DNA of 64,000 nucleotides, taken from positions 62,001 to 126,000 of the forward strand of contig NZ_JAFFJT010000014.1 of assembly GCF_016924665.1 (NCBI RefSeq), read 5' to 3'. The notes beneath the pieces are model-generated. The model was not told where the DNA came from. It did no database searches and was given only the letters and a program-made list of their open reading frames with translations. Positions within the stretch are counted from its first letter, which is position 1, and each line of letters starts with the position of its first letter. Shown here in pieces: positions 19,517 through 28,437 of this stretch. This stretch comes from Nocardioides sp. SYSU D00038 (GTDB lineage: Bacteria > Actinomycetota > Actinomycetes > Propionibacteriales > Nocardioidaceae). Made by a program: the position numbers and the translations under genes.

Positions 19517-19595
19517 GCCCCACCCACGCCGCCGCCGCGCACCCGCCCGTTAGGGTTCACCCTGCACGCCACCCTCCCGTGAAGGTCTTCGAACT

Positions 19596-20564
19596 GTGAT
19601 CCGACGTCGTCCCGGCCGCCGCCTCGCGGCCCTCCTGCTCGCCCTCGCGCCCGTCGCAGCGCTCGCCGCCTGCGGTGAGGAGGCGCCTCCCGGACTCGAG
19701 GCCGAGACGGGCTCCAAGACCGCGGAGGGGGCGGCCGCGTTCACGGTCTCCGGCGACGTCGGGGAGTCCCCGAAGGTGACGTGGAAGGCCCGGATGAAGG
19801 CCGACGACATCGAGCACGAGACGCTGGTGACCGGCGACGGGCCCGCCCTCGAGGAGGGCGCCTCCGCCCTCGCCCACCTCTGGATCGGCAACGGCTACAC
19901 CCAGAAGTCCGGTTACGACACCCGCGAGGAGGGTGCGCAGCTGCTCACCGCCAACGGCGAGCTGCCCGAGTTCCTGGCGCCGGTGAAGGGCGCGACCGTC
20001 GGGAGCCGCATCCTGGTCACCGGGTCTGCCGAGAAGGTCTTCGGCGAGGGCGGCAACCCCGCCCTCGGCATCGGCAACAAGGACACCGTCGCGGTGATCA
20101 TCGACCTGGTCAGCGACCTCGCGAAGCTGCCCACCGACATCCGGGCCGACGGCCCGCCGTGGATGCCGCGCATCGTCACGAACGACGACAAGCTGCCCAC
20201 CGGCTTCAACTTCTCAGACGCCACCGCCCCGGACGACAAGCTCCACAAGGCGGTGCTGCTCAACGGCAAGGGCGCCAAGGTCGAGAAGGGCCAGACCATC
20301 GCGGTCAACTACCTGGGCCAGGTCTACGAGGGCAAGAAGCCGTTCGACGAGAGCTTCAGCAAGCCCGCGCCCACGACGTTCCAGATCGGCACCGGCGCCG
20401 TCATCAAGGCGTGGGACCAGGCGCTGGTCGGCGTCACGGTCGGCAGCCGGGTCGTGATCGCGGTGCCCCCGGAGCTGGGGTACGGCGAGAAGGGCAACAA
20501 GGACGCCGGAATCAAGGGCACCGATACGCTGTTCTTCGTCATCGACGTCCTTGGTGCGGCCTGA
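19596..20564 (+). CDS. FKBP-type peptidyl-prolyl isomerase lipoprotein
   Basis: A 322-aa secreted lipoprotein. The N-terminus MIRRRPGRRLAALLLALAP is a signal peptide and ALAAC gives a lipobox with Cys26. Two FKBP-like domains follow: a degenerate first (about residues 60-175) and a canonical second (about 215-320) with VNYLGQVYEGKKPFDESF, VIKAWDQALVGVTVGSR and PPELGYGEKG. It probably catalyses proline isomerisation of exported proteins. GTG 19596 begins the signal peptide; GAAGG lies about 13 nt upstream and TAGGGT at 19551-19556 is the likely -10, giving a leader of about 33 nt. Mycobacteria lack this neighbour of pafA. Confidence 0.92.
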   Translation: MIRRRPGRRLAALLLALAPVAALAACGEEAPPGLEAETGSKTAEGAAAFTVSGDVGESPKVTWKARMKADDIEHETLVTGDGPALEEGASALAHLWIGNGYTQKSGYDTREEGAQLLTANGELPEFLAPVKGATVGSRILVTGSAEKVFGEGGNPALGIGNKDTVAVIIDLVSDLAKLPTDIRADGPPWMPRIVTNDDKLPTGFNFSDATAPDDKLHKAVLLNGKGAKVEKGQTIAVNYLGQVYEGKKPFDESFSKPAPTTFQIGTGAVIKAWDQALVGVTVGSRVVIAVPPELGYGEKGNKDAGIKGTDTLFFVIDVLGAA

Positions 20565-20745
20565 CGCTCTGCGATGATGACGCCCTGACCGGGCGGGCTC
20601 CGGCTCCGGGCCTGGTCGCCGACCGGCGCAGGCACCAGGGCACGGCCAGCACCCGGATTGGACGTCGGGGCGGACACCCGACCGCGCCGGTGCCCAGCGA
20701 CCGCGGTCGGCCCGAGAACACCAGGGGGTGAGCAGCAGGGTGGAC

Positions 20746-21717
20746 ATGACGACGCGCAAGGCCGAGCGGCTGATGAACCTCCTCATCATGCTGCTCGTCC
20801 AGCGCACCTACGTCCGCAAGGACCGGATCCGCGCGATCCTCTACCCCGACTCCAGCACCGACGCGTTCGAGAAGATGTTCGAGCGCGACAAGGAGGAGCT
20901 GCGCAGCCTCGGCGTGCCGATCGAGATCGGTCACGTCGACGCCTACTTCGAGGACGACCCCGGCTACCGGATCAAGCCCGACGAGTTCGCACTCCCCGAC
21001 ATCCGGCTCACGCCCGACGAGGCGGCCGTCGTCGGTCTCGCCACCAAGGTGTGGCAGCACGCCCGGCTCGCCGAAGCCACCGCCGAGGCGGTCCGCAAGC
21101 TCACCGCGCTCGGCGCGGAGGTCGACGTCAGCGCGCTCGACATCATCGAGCCGCGCCTCAACGCCGACGAGCCGTCGTTCGATGTGTTCTGGGAGGCGAC
21201 CCAGGAGCGGCAGCCGGTGACGTTCGACTACCGCCGCCCCGGTCACGAGGAGGCCACCACCCGACACCTGCAGCCGTGGGGCGTCACCCGCTACAGCGGA
21301 CGCTGGTACGTCGTCGGTCACGACACCGACCGCGACGCCGAGCGGGTCTTCCGGCTCTCCCGGGTCGTGGGGGAGCCGAAGAAGGAGGGGGAGCCCGGCT
21401 CCTACGACGTCCCGGAGGGCACCGACATCAGCGCCGTGGCTCGCCGGCTGGCACCGCCGCCGGTGACCACCCGCGCCGTGGTGCTGCTCCGCGAGGGGGC
21501 GGGCCACCCGCTGCGGCGTGCCGCCGACGAGGTCGAGAGCGACGTGCCCGGTCCCGACCAGCGCACCAGCTGGGACCGGGTGGTGCTCACCCGCAGCCCG
21601 ATGGGCCTGGCCGACGAGGTGCTGGGCCTGGGCGCCGACGCCTACGTCGTGGAGCCGGCCGAGGTCCGCGAGCAGGTCGTGACCCGTTTGCGGGCCGCGG
21701 TGGGGGAGTCGTCGTGA
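20746..21717 (+). CDS. pafB: DNA-damage transcription activator subunit PafB
   Basis: A 323-aa WYL-domain protein. N-terminal helix-turn-helix (MTTRKAERLMNLLIMLLVQR to FERDKEELRSLG, about residues 1-60), a linker, then the WYL domain (about 140-240) with QPVTFDYRRPG and WGVTRYSGRWYVVGHD, and a WCX C-terminal extension. With PafC it forms the activator of RecA-independent damage genes in mycobacteria, probably sensing single-stranded DNA. ATG 20746 was preferred because its first residues align with the mycobacterial PafB start; GTG 20728 is an in-frame alternative. It overlaps pafC by four bases. The 180-bp gap upstream shows no clear promoter. Confidence 0.93.
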   Translation: MTTRKAERLMNLLIMLLVQRTYVRKDRIRAILYPDSSTDAFEKMFERDKEELRSLGVPIEIGHVDAYFEDDPGYRIKPDEFALPDIRLTPDEAAVVGLATKVWQHARLAEATAEAVRKLTALGAEVDVSALDIIEPRLNADEPSFDVFWEATQERQPVTFDYRRPGHEEATTRHLQPWGVTRYSGRWYVVGHDTDRDAERVFRLSRVVGEPKKEGEPGSYDVPEGTDISAVARRLAPPPVTTRAVVLLREGAGHPLRRAADEVESDVPGPDQRTSWDRVVLTRSPMGLADEVLGLGADAYVVEPAEVREQVVTRLRAAVGESS

Positions 21718-22688
21718 GCGCCGGCGCCAAGGAGCAGGTGGCCAGGCTGCTGACCCTGGTGCCGTTCCTGCACGCCCGCGGCGAGGTGCGCGTCGAGGAG
21801 GCCGCCGCGGCCCTCGGCGTCCAGCCCGACCAGCTGGTGCAGGACCTGCAGGTGCTCTTCATGTGCGGCACCCCGGGCGGCTACCCCGACGACCTCATCG
21901 ACGTCGACCTCGAGGCCCTCGACGAGGACGGCGACCGGGTGATCCGGGTCTCGAACGCCGACTACCTGTCGCGGCCGATGCGGCTGACCGCCACCGAGGC
22001 GAGCGCGGTCATCGTCGCGCTCCGGGCGCTGCGCAACGGCGCCCGCGACGCCACCCGCGAGGTCGTCGACCGCGCCCTGGCGAAGCTGGAGACGGCCGCC
22101 GCCGAGGGCTCGGGCGCGCAGCGCATCGACCCCGGCGCCGGGGCCGGCGACCCCGACCTCGCGCTGCTCGCGACCCGCCTGCAGGCCGCTGCAGACCAAC
22201 GCCGCCAGGTCCGGCTCAGCTACTACGTCCCCGCCCGCGACGAGCGTTCGGAACGGATCGTCGACCCGCGCGGGGTCGTCACCGCGAAGGGCTTCTCCTA
22301 CCTCGACGCCTGGTGCCACTCCGCGGAGGCACCGCGGCTGTTCCGCCTCGACCGGGTGGAGTCCGCCGAGGTGCTCGACGCCGCGATCCTCAGCGAGCCC
22401 GAGGCGCCCCGCGACCTCGGGGACGGGTTCTTCACCAGCGCCCAGGACACCACGCCGGTCACCCTCGAGCTGCAGCCGCAGGCGCGCTGGATGGTCGACT
22501 ACTACCCCGTCGAGGACGTGCGACCCCGCGAGGACGGCGTGCTCCACGTCGACCTGGCCGTGGCCGACCCGCGCTGGTTGGTACGGCTGCTGCTGCGGCT
22601 CGCGCCGTACGCCACCGTCGTGGAGCCGGTCGAGCACGAGCAGGCTCGGTCAGAGGCCGCCCGGGCGGCGCTCGCGCTCTACGCGTAG
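21714..22688 (+). CDS. pafC: DNA-damage transcription activator subunit PafC
   Basis: A 324-aa partner of PafB with the same layout: HTH (about residues 5-60, VEEAAAALGVQPDQLVQDL), WYL domain (about 155-235) with QVRLSYYVPARDERSERIVDP and GFSYLDAWCHSAEAPRLFRLDR, and a C-terminal WCX domain. PafB and PafC act together, as a heterodimer or fusion, at TTGTCRGTG-N8-TAnnnT promoters with housekeeping sigma. GTG 21714 overlaps the pafB TGA (GTGA), so expression is coupled. Despite the name, neither is needed for pupylation itself. Confidence 0.93.
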   Translation: MSAGAKEQVARLLTLVPFLHARGEVRVEEAAAALGVQPDQLVQDLQVLFMCGTPGGYPDDLIDVDLEALDEDGDRVIRVSNADYLSRPMRLTATEASAVIVALRALRNGARDATREVVDRALAKLETAAAEGSGAQRIDPGAGAGDPDLALLATRLQAAADQRRQVRLSYYVPARDERSERIVDPRGVVTAKGFSYLDAWCHSAEAPRLFRLDRVESAEVLDAAILSEPEAPRDLGDGFFTSAQDTTPVTLELQPQARWMVDYYPVEDVRPREDGVLHVDLAVADPRWLVRLLLRLAPYATVVEPVEHEQARSEAARAALALYA

Positions 22689-22790
22689 GGCCGGCGCGGG
22701 TCGGCGTCCCGTCGCAGGACCGGGGTGGCCCGCTGCCCGCCCTACGCCGGGCTACACTGGCGGCGTACCCCAACCAGTGGTGAGGACCCC

Positions 22791-23057
22791 ATGTCTGTTC
22801 CGATGATCGGTATGCCGAACGGCGCCGAGTGGCTCGTGCTCCTGGCCATCGTCGTGCTCGTCTTCGGTGCGGCCAAGCTGCCCGAGCTCGCCCGGGGCAC
22901 CGGCCAGGCGCTCCGGATCTTCAAGGCCGAGACCAAGGGCCTCAAGGACGACGACGACACCACCGGCGACACCCCGGAGGTGCTGCCGCCGACCGCGGTC
23001 GAGCCCCCCGTGCAGCAGAGCGAGGCCCAGCGCCGGACCGACGGTCCGACCGCCTGA
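22791..23057 (+). CDS. tatA: Sec-independent translocase subunit TatA
   Basis: An 88-aa TatA/E family protein. A short extracellular N-terminus, one membrane helix (about residues 12-30, AEWLVLLAIVVLVFGAAKL), the FG hinge, then the amphipathic helix PELARGTGQALRIFKAETKG and an acidic tail. TatA oligomers make the passage for folded twin-arginine substrates. GAGGA lies 5-9 nt before ATG 22791; TACACT at 22753-22758 is a plausible -10, so this gene has a leader, unlike most neighbours. It is followed 53 nt later by tatC. No tatB is nearby. Confidence 0.96.
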   Translation: MSVPMIGMPNGAEWLVLLAIVVLVFGAAKLPELARGTGQALRIFKAETKGLKDDDDTTGDTPEVLPPTAVEPPVQQSEAQRRTDGPTA

Positions 23058-23110
23058 CGGCTGGCCTCGTCCCGCCCCACCCCGACACCTGAGCCGAGCC
23101 ACGGTCGAGC

Positions 23111-23965
23111 ATGCGCCTGTCCGGCCTGGTCGCACTCTTCGTCGGCAAGCCCGTCCACCCCATCGGGGCCGACGGCCGGATGGCGCTCTCCGACCACCTG
23201 CGCGAGCTGCGCGCCCGGATCCTGAAGATCGCCGTCGTCATCGTCGTCGGCCTGGCGGTGTCACTGATCTTCTACAACCACCTGTTCGACGTGGTGGCGG
23301 GGCCGTACCGGGACGCTGCCGAGAAGATCAACGAGGGGCTCCCACCGGGGGAGCAGCGCACCATCGACACCATCGACGGCGCCGGCGGCGGCCTGCTGCT
23401 CTACCTCAAGCTCGGCGCGCTCGCCTCGATCGTCCTGACCAGCCCGGTGTGGCTGTACCAGATCTGGGCCTTCATCCTCCCGGGCCTGCACTCCCACGAA
23501 CGCCGCTGGACCCGGGTCTTCGCCTCGGTGGCCGGTCCGCTGTTCCTCGTCGGCGTCTGGCTGGGCTACGTCACGCTGCCCAAGGGCCTCGAGGTGCTCA
23601 TCGGGTTCACCCCCGACGGCCTGACCAACTTGATCGAGTTCAACGACTACCTCACGTTCTTCAGCCGCACGCTGCTGGTCTTCGGCATCGCCTTCGAGAT
23701 CCCCGTCTTCGTGGTGCTGCTGAACCTGGTCGGCGTGGTCAAGGGACGCTCCCTCGGCGCGCACCGGCCGTGGATCATCGTGGGCGTCTTCGTCTTCGCC
23801 GCGGTGGCCACGCCATCGGCCGACCCCTTCACCATGACGTTCATGGCGGTGCCGATGGTGCTGCTGTTCTTCGTCTCCGAGATCATCGCCCGCTTCAACG
23901 ACCGGCGCCGCGCCCGCAGGAACCCCTACCGCGACCTCTCGCCCGACGAGCTGTCCCCACTGTGA
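23111..23965 (+). CDS. tatC: Sec-independent translocase subunit TatC
   Basis: A 284-aa six-helix membrane receptor for twin-arginine signal peptides. The conserved cytoplasmic MALSDHLRELRARIL motif lies near residues 24-38, VWLYQIWAFILPGLHSHERR is the signature loop, and FGIAFEIPVFVVLLN gives the later helix with the conserved Glu. The N-terminal extension MRLSGLVALFVGKPVHPIG is longer than in enterobacteria but normal for actinobacteria. It forms an operon with tatA and probably with the small gene six bases downstream. Order pafBC-tatAC-helY is conserved with mycobacteria. Confidence 0.96.
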   Translation: MRLSGLVALFVGKPVHPIGADGRMALSDHLRELRARILKIAVVIVVGLAVSLIFYNHLFDVVAGPYRDAAEKINEGLPPGEQRTIDTIDGAGGGLLLYLKLGALASIVLTSPVWLYQIWAFILPGLHSHERRWTRVFASVAGPLFLVGVWLGYVTLPKGLEVLIGFTPDGLTNLIEFNDYLTFFSRTLLVFGIAFEIPVFVVLLNLVGVVKGRSLGAHRPWIIVGVFVFAAVATPSADPFTMTFMAVPMVLLFFVSEIIARFNDRRRARRNPYRDLSPDELSPL

Positions 23966-23971
23966 GGGCCC

Positions 23972-24361
23972 GTGGCTGACCCGCTGCCCGACCTCGACCC
24001 GTTCGACCTCCCGGAGTGGCTGGGTGCGGGGACCGTGACCTGGACGGCAACCTCCGGGCTGGGCCGCGCCTCCGTCGTCCCCGGCCTGCTCGCCACCGAC
24101 GCGGGCGAGGAGCTGGCCTGCGACCTGGTCGCCGTCGACGACGCCCACCCGGTCCCGGTCGTCGACGAGGCCTGCCGCCGGCGCGCCCACCAGTCGTGGC
24201 GACACGGCCAGGTGCTGCTCGTGGAGCGCGACGGTCGGGCCGCCCTCGCCGCGCCCGGCACCTGCTTCTCGGCGGACTCGGTGCTGGAGACCCTGCGCCG
24301 GCTGTCCCTGGCGGTCGGCGCCCAGCCCGAAAAGTTCTTCGTACGTCTGGCGGTCGGGTGA
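23972..24361 (+). CDS. Conserved actinobacterial protein of unknown function
   Basis: A 129-aa soluble protein with no motif I recognise. It is mixed alpha/beta, acidic at the N-terminus (MADPLPDLDPFDLPEWLG), with two cysteines (ACDLVAVDDAHP and APGTCFSADS) and a conserved-looking C-terminus QPEKFFVRLAVG. GTG 23972 follows the tatC stop by 6 nt with GAGGG overlapping that stop, so it is likely the last gene of a tatAC operon. A regulatory or accessory role in translation or export is only a guess from position. Confidence 0.7.
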   Translation: MADPLPDLDPFDLPEWLGAGTVTWTATSGLGRASVVPGLLATDAGEELACDLVAVDDAHPVPVVDEACRRRAHQSWRHGQVLLVERDGRAALAAPGTCFSADSVLETLRRLSLAVGAQPEKFFVRLAVG

Positions 24362-24393
24362 GCGCGAGCGCCGCTAGGCGCCTCTCCGTGGGT

Positions 24394-24618
24394 GCGGTTT
24401 GGTCACAAACCGCGGCCCGACGCCCGGCCGGCGTGCGGTTTGGTCACCAACCGCGGCCCCAGCGCCCGGGTGGCGTGCGGGTGGGCACCGACCGCAGCAT
24501 CCGGCTACTCCAGAGCCGGTGGGTCACCACCGGGAACCGCCGCGGCCGAATGGGCTGCGGTTTGGTCACAAACCGCGCTCCCACCCACCCACCGGCCCGC
24601 GGTTTGGTCACCAACCGC
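24394..24618 (+). repeat. Phased palindromic repeat locus 7 (array of 6 direct units)
   Basis: Six units all in the same orientation start at 24394, 24435, 24476, 24515, 24557 and 24599, intervals 41, 41, 39, 42 and 42 bp. Units 1, 2, 5 and 6 are near-perfect and alternate the CACAAACC and CACCAACC types; units 3 and 4 are degenerate. The array fills most of the gap before the lipid kinase, whose -10 starts 18 bp after the last unit. Confidence 0.9.
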
Positions 24619-24647
24619 ACGCCGTCCCCCGCCGGTAGGGTCCCGAC

Positions 24648-25520
24648 GTGCCCCGCGAGATCGCCCTGCTCACCAACCCCACGTCCGGCCGGGGGACGGG
24701 GGCCCAGGTGCACGGAGCGGTGCTCCGGCGACTGCGCGACGCCGGCCTGGGCGTCCGCGACCTGCGCGGGCGCGACGCCGACGAGTCCCTCGACCTGGCC
24801 CGGGACGCGGTGGCCGAGGGGATCGACGGCCTGGTCGTCGTAGGCGGGGACGGCATGGTGCACCTCGCCCTCCAGGCGGTGGCCACGACGTCCACCACCC
24901 TGGGGATCATCCCCGCCGGCACCGGCAACGACGTGGCCCGCTACCTCGGCCTGCCCCGCCGCGACCCGCTGGCGGCCGCGGATCGGGTGGTGGCCGGCCG
25001 GGTGCGCACCATCGACCTGGCGCGCACCGGTGTGCACTGGTACGCCACGGTGCTCAGCGCCGGGTTCGACGCGCTGGTCAACGAGCGCGCCAACGCGATG
25101 GCCTGGCCGCGGGGCCAGATGCGCTACAACCTCGCCACGGTCGCCGAGCTGCGCACCCTCCGGCCGTGCCGCTACACGCTCGACCTCGACGGTGTCCAGC
25201 GGCACGTCGAGGCGGTGCTGGTCTGCGTGGGAAACGGCCCGTCGTTCGGCGGCGGCCTGCGGATCACCGAGGGCGCCGTGCTCGACGACGGCCTGCTCGA
25301 CGTGGTGGTGATCCACCCCCTCACCCGGGGCGACCTGCTGCGCACCTATCCCCGGGTGTTCCGTGGCACCCACGTCACCCACCCCTGCTACGAGCACCAC
25401 GTCGCCCGCCGGGTCACCGTCGCGACCACCGGCATCACCGCCTACGCCGATGGCGAGCGGCTCGCCGACCTCCCGCTAACGGTGGAGTGCGTGCCCGGCG
25501 CGCTGCGGGTGCTGTGCTGA
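24648..25520 (+). CDS. Diacylglycerol/lipid kinase family protein
   Basis: A 290-aa DagK/YegS-type kinase. The N-terminal catalytic domain shows LLTNPTSGRGTG, the nucleotide-binding VVVGGDGMVHLAL near residues 64-76 and IIPAGTGNDVARYL near residues 87-100. The C-terminal beta domain includes CVGNGPSFGGGLRITEGAVLDDGLLDVVV, typical of the family. It phosphorylates a lipid such as diacylglycerol; the substrate is not certain. GTG 24648 follows TAGGGT (24636-24641) by 6 nt. No membrane helix is evident, so membrane association would be peripheral. Confidence 0.92.
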   Translation: MPREIALLTNPTSGRGTGAQVHGAVLRRLRDAGLGVRDLRGRDADESLDLARDAVAEGIDGLVVVGGDGMVHLALQAVATTSTTLGIIPAGTGNDVARYLGLPRRDPLAAADRVVAGRVRTIDLARTGVHWYATVLSAGFDALVNERANAMAWPRGQMRYNLATVAELRTLRPCRYTLDLDGVQRHVEAVLVCVGNGPSFGGGLRITEGAVLDDGLLDVVVIHPLTRGDLLRTYPRVFRGTHVTHPCYEHHVARRVTVATTGITAYADGERLADLPLTVECVPGALRVLC

Positions 25521-25555
25521 GCGGGGCCCTTCCCAGCCGGCCGTAGGGTGGAGCC

Positions 25556-28348
25556 ATGAGCTCCGCCGACGAGCTGTCGCCGTCCGAGCGGTACGCCAGC
25601 TACCGCTCCGGTCGCAGCCACCCCGTCGTCCGCGACTTCCAGTCCCTCTACGACTTCCCCCTCGACGACTTCCAGCTGCGGGCGTGCCGCGAGATCGAGG
25701 ACGGCCGCGGAGTCCTGGTCGCCGCGCCGACCGGCTCCGGCAAGACCATCGTTGGCGAGTTCGCCATCCACCTGGCTCTCACGACCGGGCGCAAGGCGTT
25801 CTACACGACCCCGATCAAGGCGCTGTCGAACCAGAAGTACCACGACCTGGTGGCGCGCTACGGTCCCGACCAGGTCGGTCTGCTGACCGGCGACAACGTC
25901 GTGAACGGCGAGGCGCCGGTCGTCGTGATGACGACCGAGGTGCTGCGCAACATGCTCTACGCCGGGTCGCGCACCCTCGTCGGTCTCGGCTTCGTGGTGA
26001 TGGACGAGGTGCACTACCTCGCCGACCGTTCCCGCGGCGCGGTGTGGGAGGAGGTGATCATCCACCTGCCGGAGTCGGTGAGCGTGGTCAGCCTGTCGGC
26101 GACCGTCAGCAACGCCGAGGAGTTCGGTGAGTGGTTGGCCACGGTGCGCGGTGACACGACCACGATCGTGGAGGAGCGGCGCCCGGTACCGCTCTTCCAG
26201 CACGTCATGGTCGGCAAGCGCCTTCTCGACCTGTTCGCCAAGTCCGACGTCGACGCCGCGGCCGGCTTCGTCAAGGAGGGCGCACCGGTCAACGGGGAGC
26301 TGATGCGGATCGCCCGCGACGACTGGGCCAGCTCCCGGATGCGCGACCGACGCTCCCCGCGCGACCGCGGTCGGGCCAAGGGCGGTCCACGCCAGGTGGG
26401 CAACGGACGCCGGGTCTGGATCCCCAGCCGCAGTGACGTCATCGAGCGCCTCGACCGCGAGGGGCTGCTGCCGGCCATCGTGTTCATCTTCAGCCGGGTC
26501 GGCTGCGATGCGGCCGTGACCCAGTGCCTCCACGCCGGCGTCCGGCTCACCACGCCGGAGGAGCGCGACGCGATCTTCGAGTACGTCGAGACGGCGTGCC
26601 GCCACGTGCCCGAGGACGACCTGCGGGTGCTCGGCTACCACGACTTCCTCGACGGACTCACGCGCGGCGTCGCGGCCCACCACGCCGGGATGCTGCCGGT
26701 GTTCAAGCAGATCGTGGAGGAGCTCTACCTGCACGGGCTGTGCAAGGTCGTGTTCGCCACCGAGACCCTCGCGCTCGGGATCAACATGCCCGCGCGCACG
26801 GTCGTGATCGAGAAGCTGAGCAAGTGGAACGGCGAGACCCACGCCGACATCACGCCGGGGGAGTACACCCAGCTCACCGGCCGCGCCGGCCGCCGGGGTC
26901 TCGACGTCGAGGGCCACGGCGTGGTGCTCTGGCAGCCGGGGATGAACCCCAAGGAGGTCGCCGGCCTCGCCTCCACCCGCACCTACCCGCTGCGGTCGTC
27001 GTTCCGGCCGTCGTACAACATGGCCGTCAACCTCGTTCACCAGTTCGGTCGCGGCACCGCCCGCGAGCTGCTGGAGCAGTCGTTCGCCCAGTTCCAGGCC
27101 GACAAGGCGGTGGTCGGGCTCGCGCGCCAGTTGCGCAAGGCCGAGGAGGCGCTCGACGGCTACCGCGAGGCAGCGACCTGCCACCTGGGCGACTTCATGG
27201 AGTACGCCGGGCTGCGGCGGCGGATCAGCGAGGTCGAGAAGAACGCCAGCAAGGCCCGGCGGGCCGACCGGCGCGAGGAGGCGGTCGCGTCGCTGGAGGC
27301 GCTGCGGCCCGGCGACGTGATCATGGTGCCGACCGGGAAGTTCGCCGGGTACGCCGTGGTCGTCGACCCTGGCAGCAGTCCCGAGGGCCCGCGGCCCTAC
27401 GTCGTCACCGCCGACCGCCAGGCGCGGCGCCTCGCCATGGTGGACTTCCCCACCCCGGTGCAGGCGCTGACCCGGATCCGGGTGCCGAAGTCGTTCAACG
27501 GCCGCAACCCGCAGATGCGCAAGGACCTCGCCGCGACGCTGCGCAACCGCACCCACGACCTCACGCCCCCGCCGGGCTCACGACCCACGCGCGGCGCACC
27601 CCGATCCGACGCCGCCAGCGAGCAGGTCGACCGGCTGCGCGACCAGCTCAAGCGGCACCCGTGCCACGCGTGCCCCGAGCGCGAGGACCACGCCCGGTGG
27701 GCCGAGCGCTGGTTCAAGCTCGACCGCGACGCCGCCACGCTGCGGCGCCGGGTCGAGAACCGCACCAACACCGTGGCCCGCCAGTTCGACCGGGTCTGCG
27801 ACGTGCTCACCGCGCTCGACTACCTCGACGGCGACACCGTCACCGAGCGCGGCGCGCAGCTGCGCCGGCTCTACTCCGAGATGGACCTGGTCGCGGCCGA
27901 GTCGATGCGGCTCGGGCTCTGGGACGGGCTCAGCGCGGCCGAGCTCGCCGCGGCGCTGTCGGTGCTCGTCTTCGAGGCCCGTCGCCCCGACGACGCCTCC
28001 TCGCCGCGGCTGCCCGGCGGCCGGGTCAAGGAGGTCGTCGCCGAGATGGTCCGCCTGTGGGCCGATCTCGACGCATTGGAACGCGAGCACCGCCTCGACT
28101 ACCTGCGCCAGCCCGACCTCGGTTTCGCGTGGGCGGCGTACCGGTGGGCCGAGGGCGACGAGCTCGACGACGTGCTCACCGTCGTCGACCTCGCGGCCGG
28201 TGACTTCGTGCGCTGGATGAAGCAGCTCGTCGACCTCGCCGGGCAGGTCGCCGACGCCGCCGGTGGTGGTCCGCTGCGCGAGACCGCCCGCGACGTCGTC
28301 CGGCGGCTGCGACGCGGGGTGGTCTCCTACGACGCGCTGGAGGAGTAG
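25556..28348 (+). CDS. helY: Superfamily 2 Ski2/Mtr4-like helicase HelY
   Basis: A 930-aa DEAD/DExH helicase related to Mtr4/Ski2 and to mycobacterial HelY. Motifs in order: Q-like FQLRACREIEDG, Walker A APTGSGKT near 57-64, TPIKALSNQK, DEVH near 150, SAT near 180, then helicase domain 2 with TETLALGINMPARTVVIE and QLTGRAGRRGLD. A long C-terminal region (about 500-930) includes a cysteine pair in HPCHACPEREDH and helical DSHCT-like parts. It likely unwinds RNA or nucleic acid hybrids; the in-vivo substrate is unsettled. TAGGGT (25544-25549) is 6 nt before the ATG. Confidence 0.93.
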   Translation: MSSADELSPSERYASYRSGRSHPVVRDFQSLYDFPLDDFQLRACREIEDGRGVLVAAPTGSGKTIVGEFAIHLALTTGRKAFYTTPIKALSNQKYHDLVARYGPDQVGLLTGDNVVNGEAPVVVMTTEVLRNMLYAGSRTLVGLGFVVMDEVHYLADRSRGAVWEEVIIHLPESVSVVSLSATVSNAEEFGEWLATVRGDTTTIVEERRPVPLFQHVMVGKRLLDLFAKSDVDAAAGFVKEGAPVNGELMRIARDDWASSRMRDRRSPRDRGRAKGGPRQVGNGRRVWIPSRSDVIERLDREGLLPAIVFIFSRVGCDAAVTQCLHAGVRLTTPEERDAIFEYVETACRHVPEDDLRVLGYHDFLDGLTRGVAAHHAGMLPVFKQIVEELYLHGLCKVVFATETLALGINMPARTVVIEKLSKWNGETHADITPGEYTQLTGRAGRRGLDVEGHGVVLWQPGMNPKEVAGLASTRTYPLRSSFRPSYNMAVNLVHQFGRGTARELLEQSFAQFQADKAVVGLARQLRKAEEALDGYREAATCHLGDFMEYAGLRRRISEVEKNASKARRADRREEAVASLEALRPGDVIMVPTGKFAGYAVVVDPGSSPEGPRPYVVTADRQARRLAMVDFPTPVQALTRIRVPKSFNGRNPQMRKDLAATLRNRTHDLTPPPGSRPTRGAPRSDAASEQVDRLRDQLKRHPCHACPEREDHARWAERWFKLDRDAATLRRRVENRTNTVARQFDRVCDVLTALDYLDGDTVTERGAQLRRLYSEMDLVAAESMRLGLWDGLSAAELAAALSVLVFEARRPDDASSPRLPGGRVKEVVAEMVRLWADLDALEREHRLDYLRQPDLGFAWAAYRWAEGDELDDVLTVVDLAAGDFVRWMKQLVDLAGQVADAAGGGPLRETARDVVRRLRRGVVSYDALEE

Positions 28349-28364
28349 CCGGTCGCTCGGGGGT

Positions 28365-28425
28365 GTGGTTTGGTCACCAACCGCACCCGGAGGGCGCGTC
28401 GGGACGCGGTTTGTGACCAAACCGC
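28365..28425 (+). repeat. Phased palindromic repeat locus 8 (inverted pair)
   Basis: Units at 28365-28384 (CACCAACC variant, first arm GTGG) and 28406-28425 (inverted, perfect), spacer 21 nt. They occupy the whole 89-bp gap between convergent helY and the NAD(P)-binding gene: 16 nt from one stop and 12 nt from the other. Confidence 0.9.
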
Positions 28426-28437
28426 ACCCCTGCCGAG

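Noticed and set aside
24394..24618. CRISPR array
   Set aside because: Repeats of 20 bp with 21-nt spacers look CRISPR-like, but units are near-palindromes, occur as inverted pairs elsewhere, are degenerate, and no cas genes are present.
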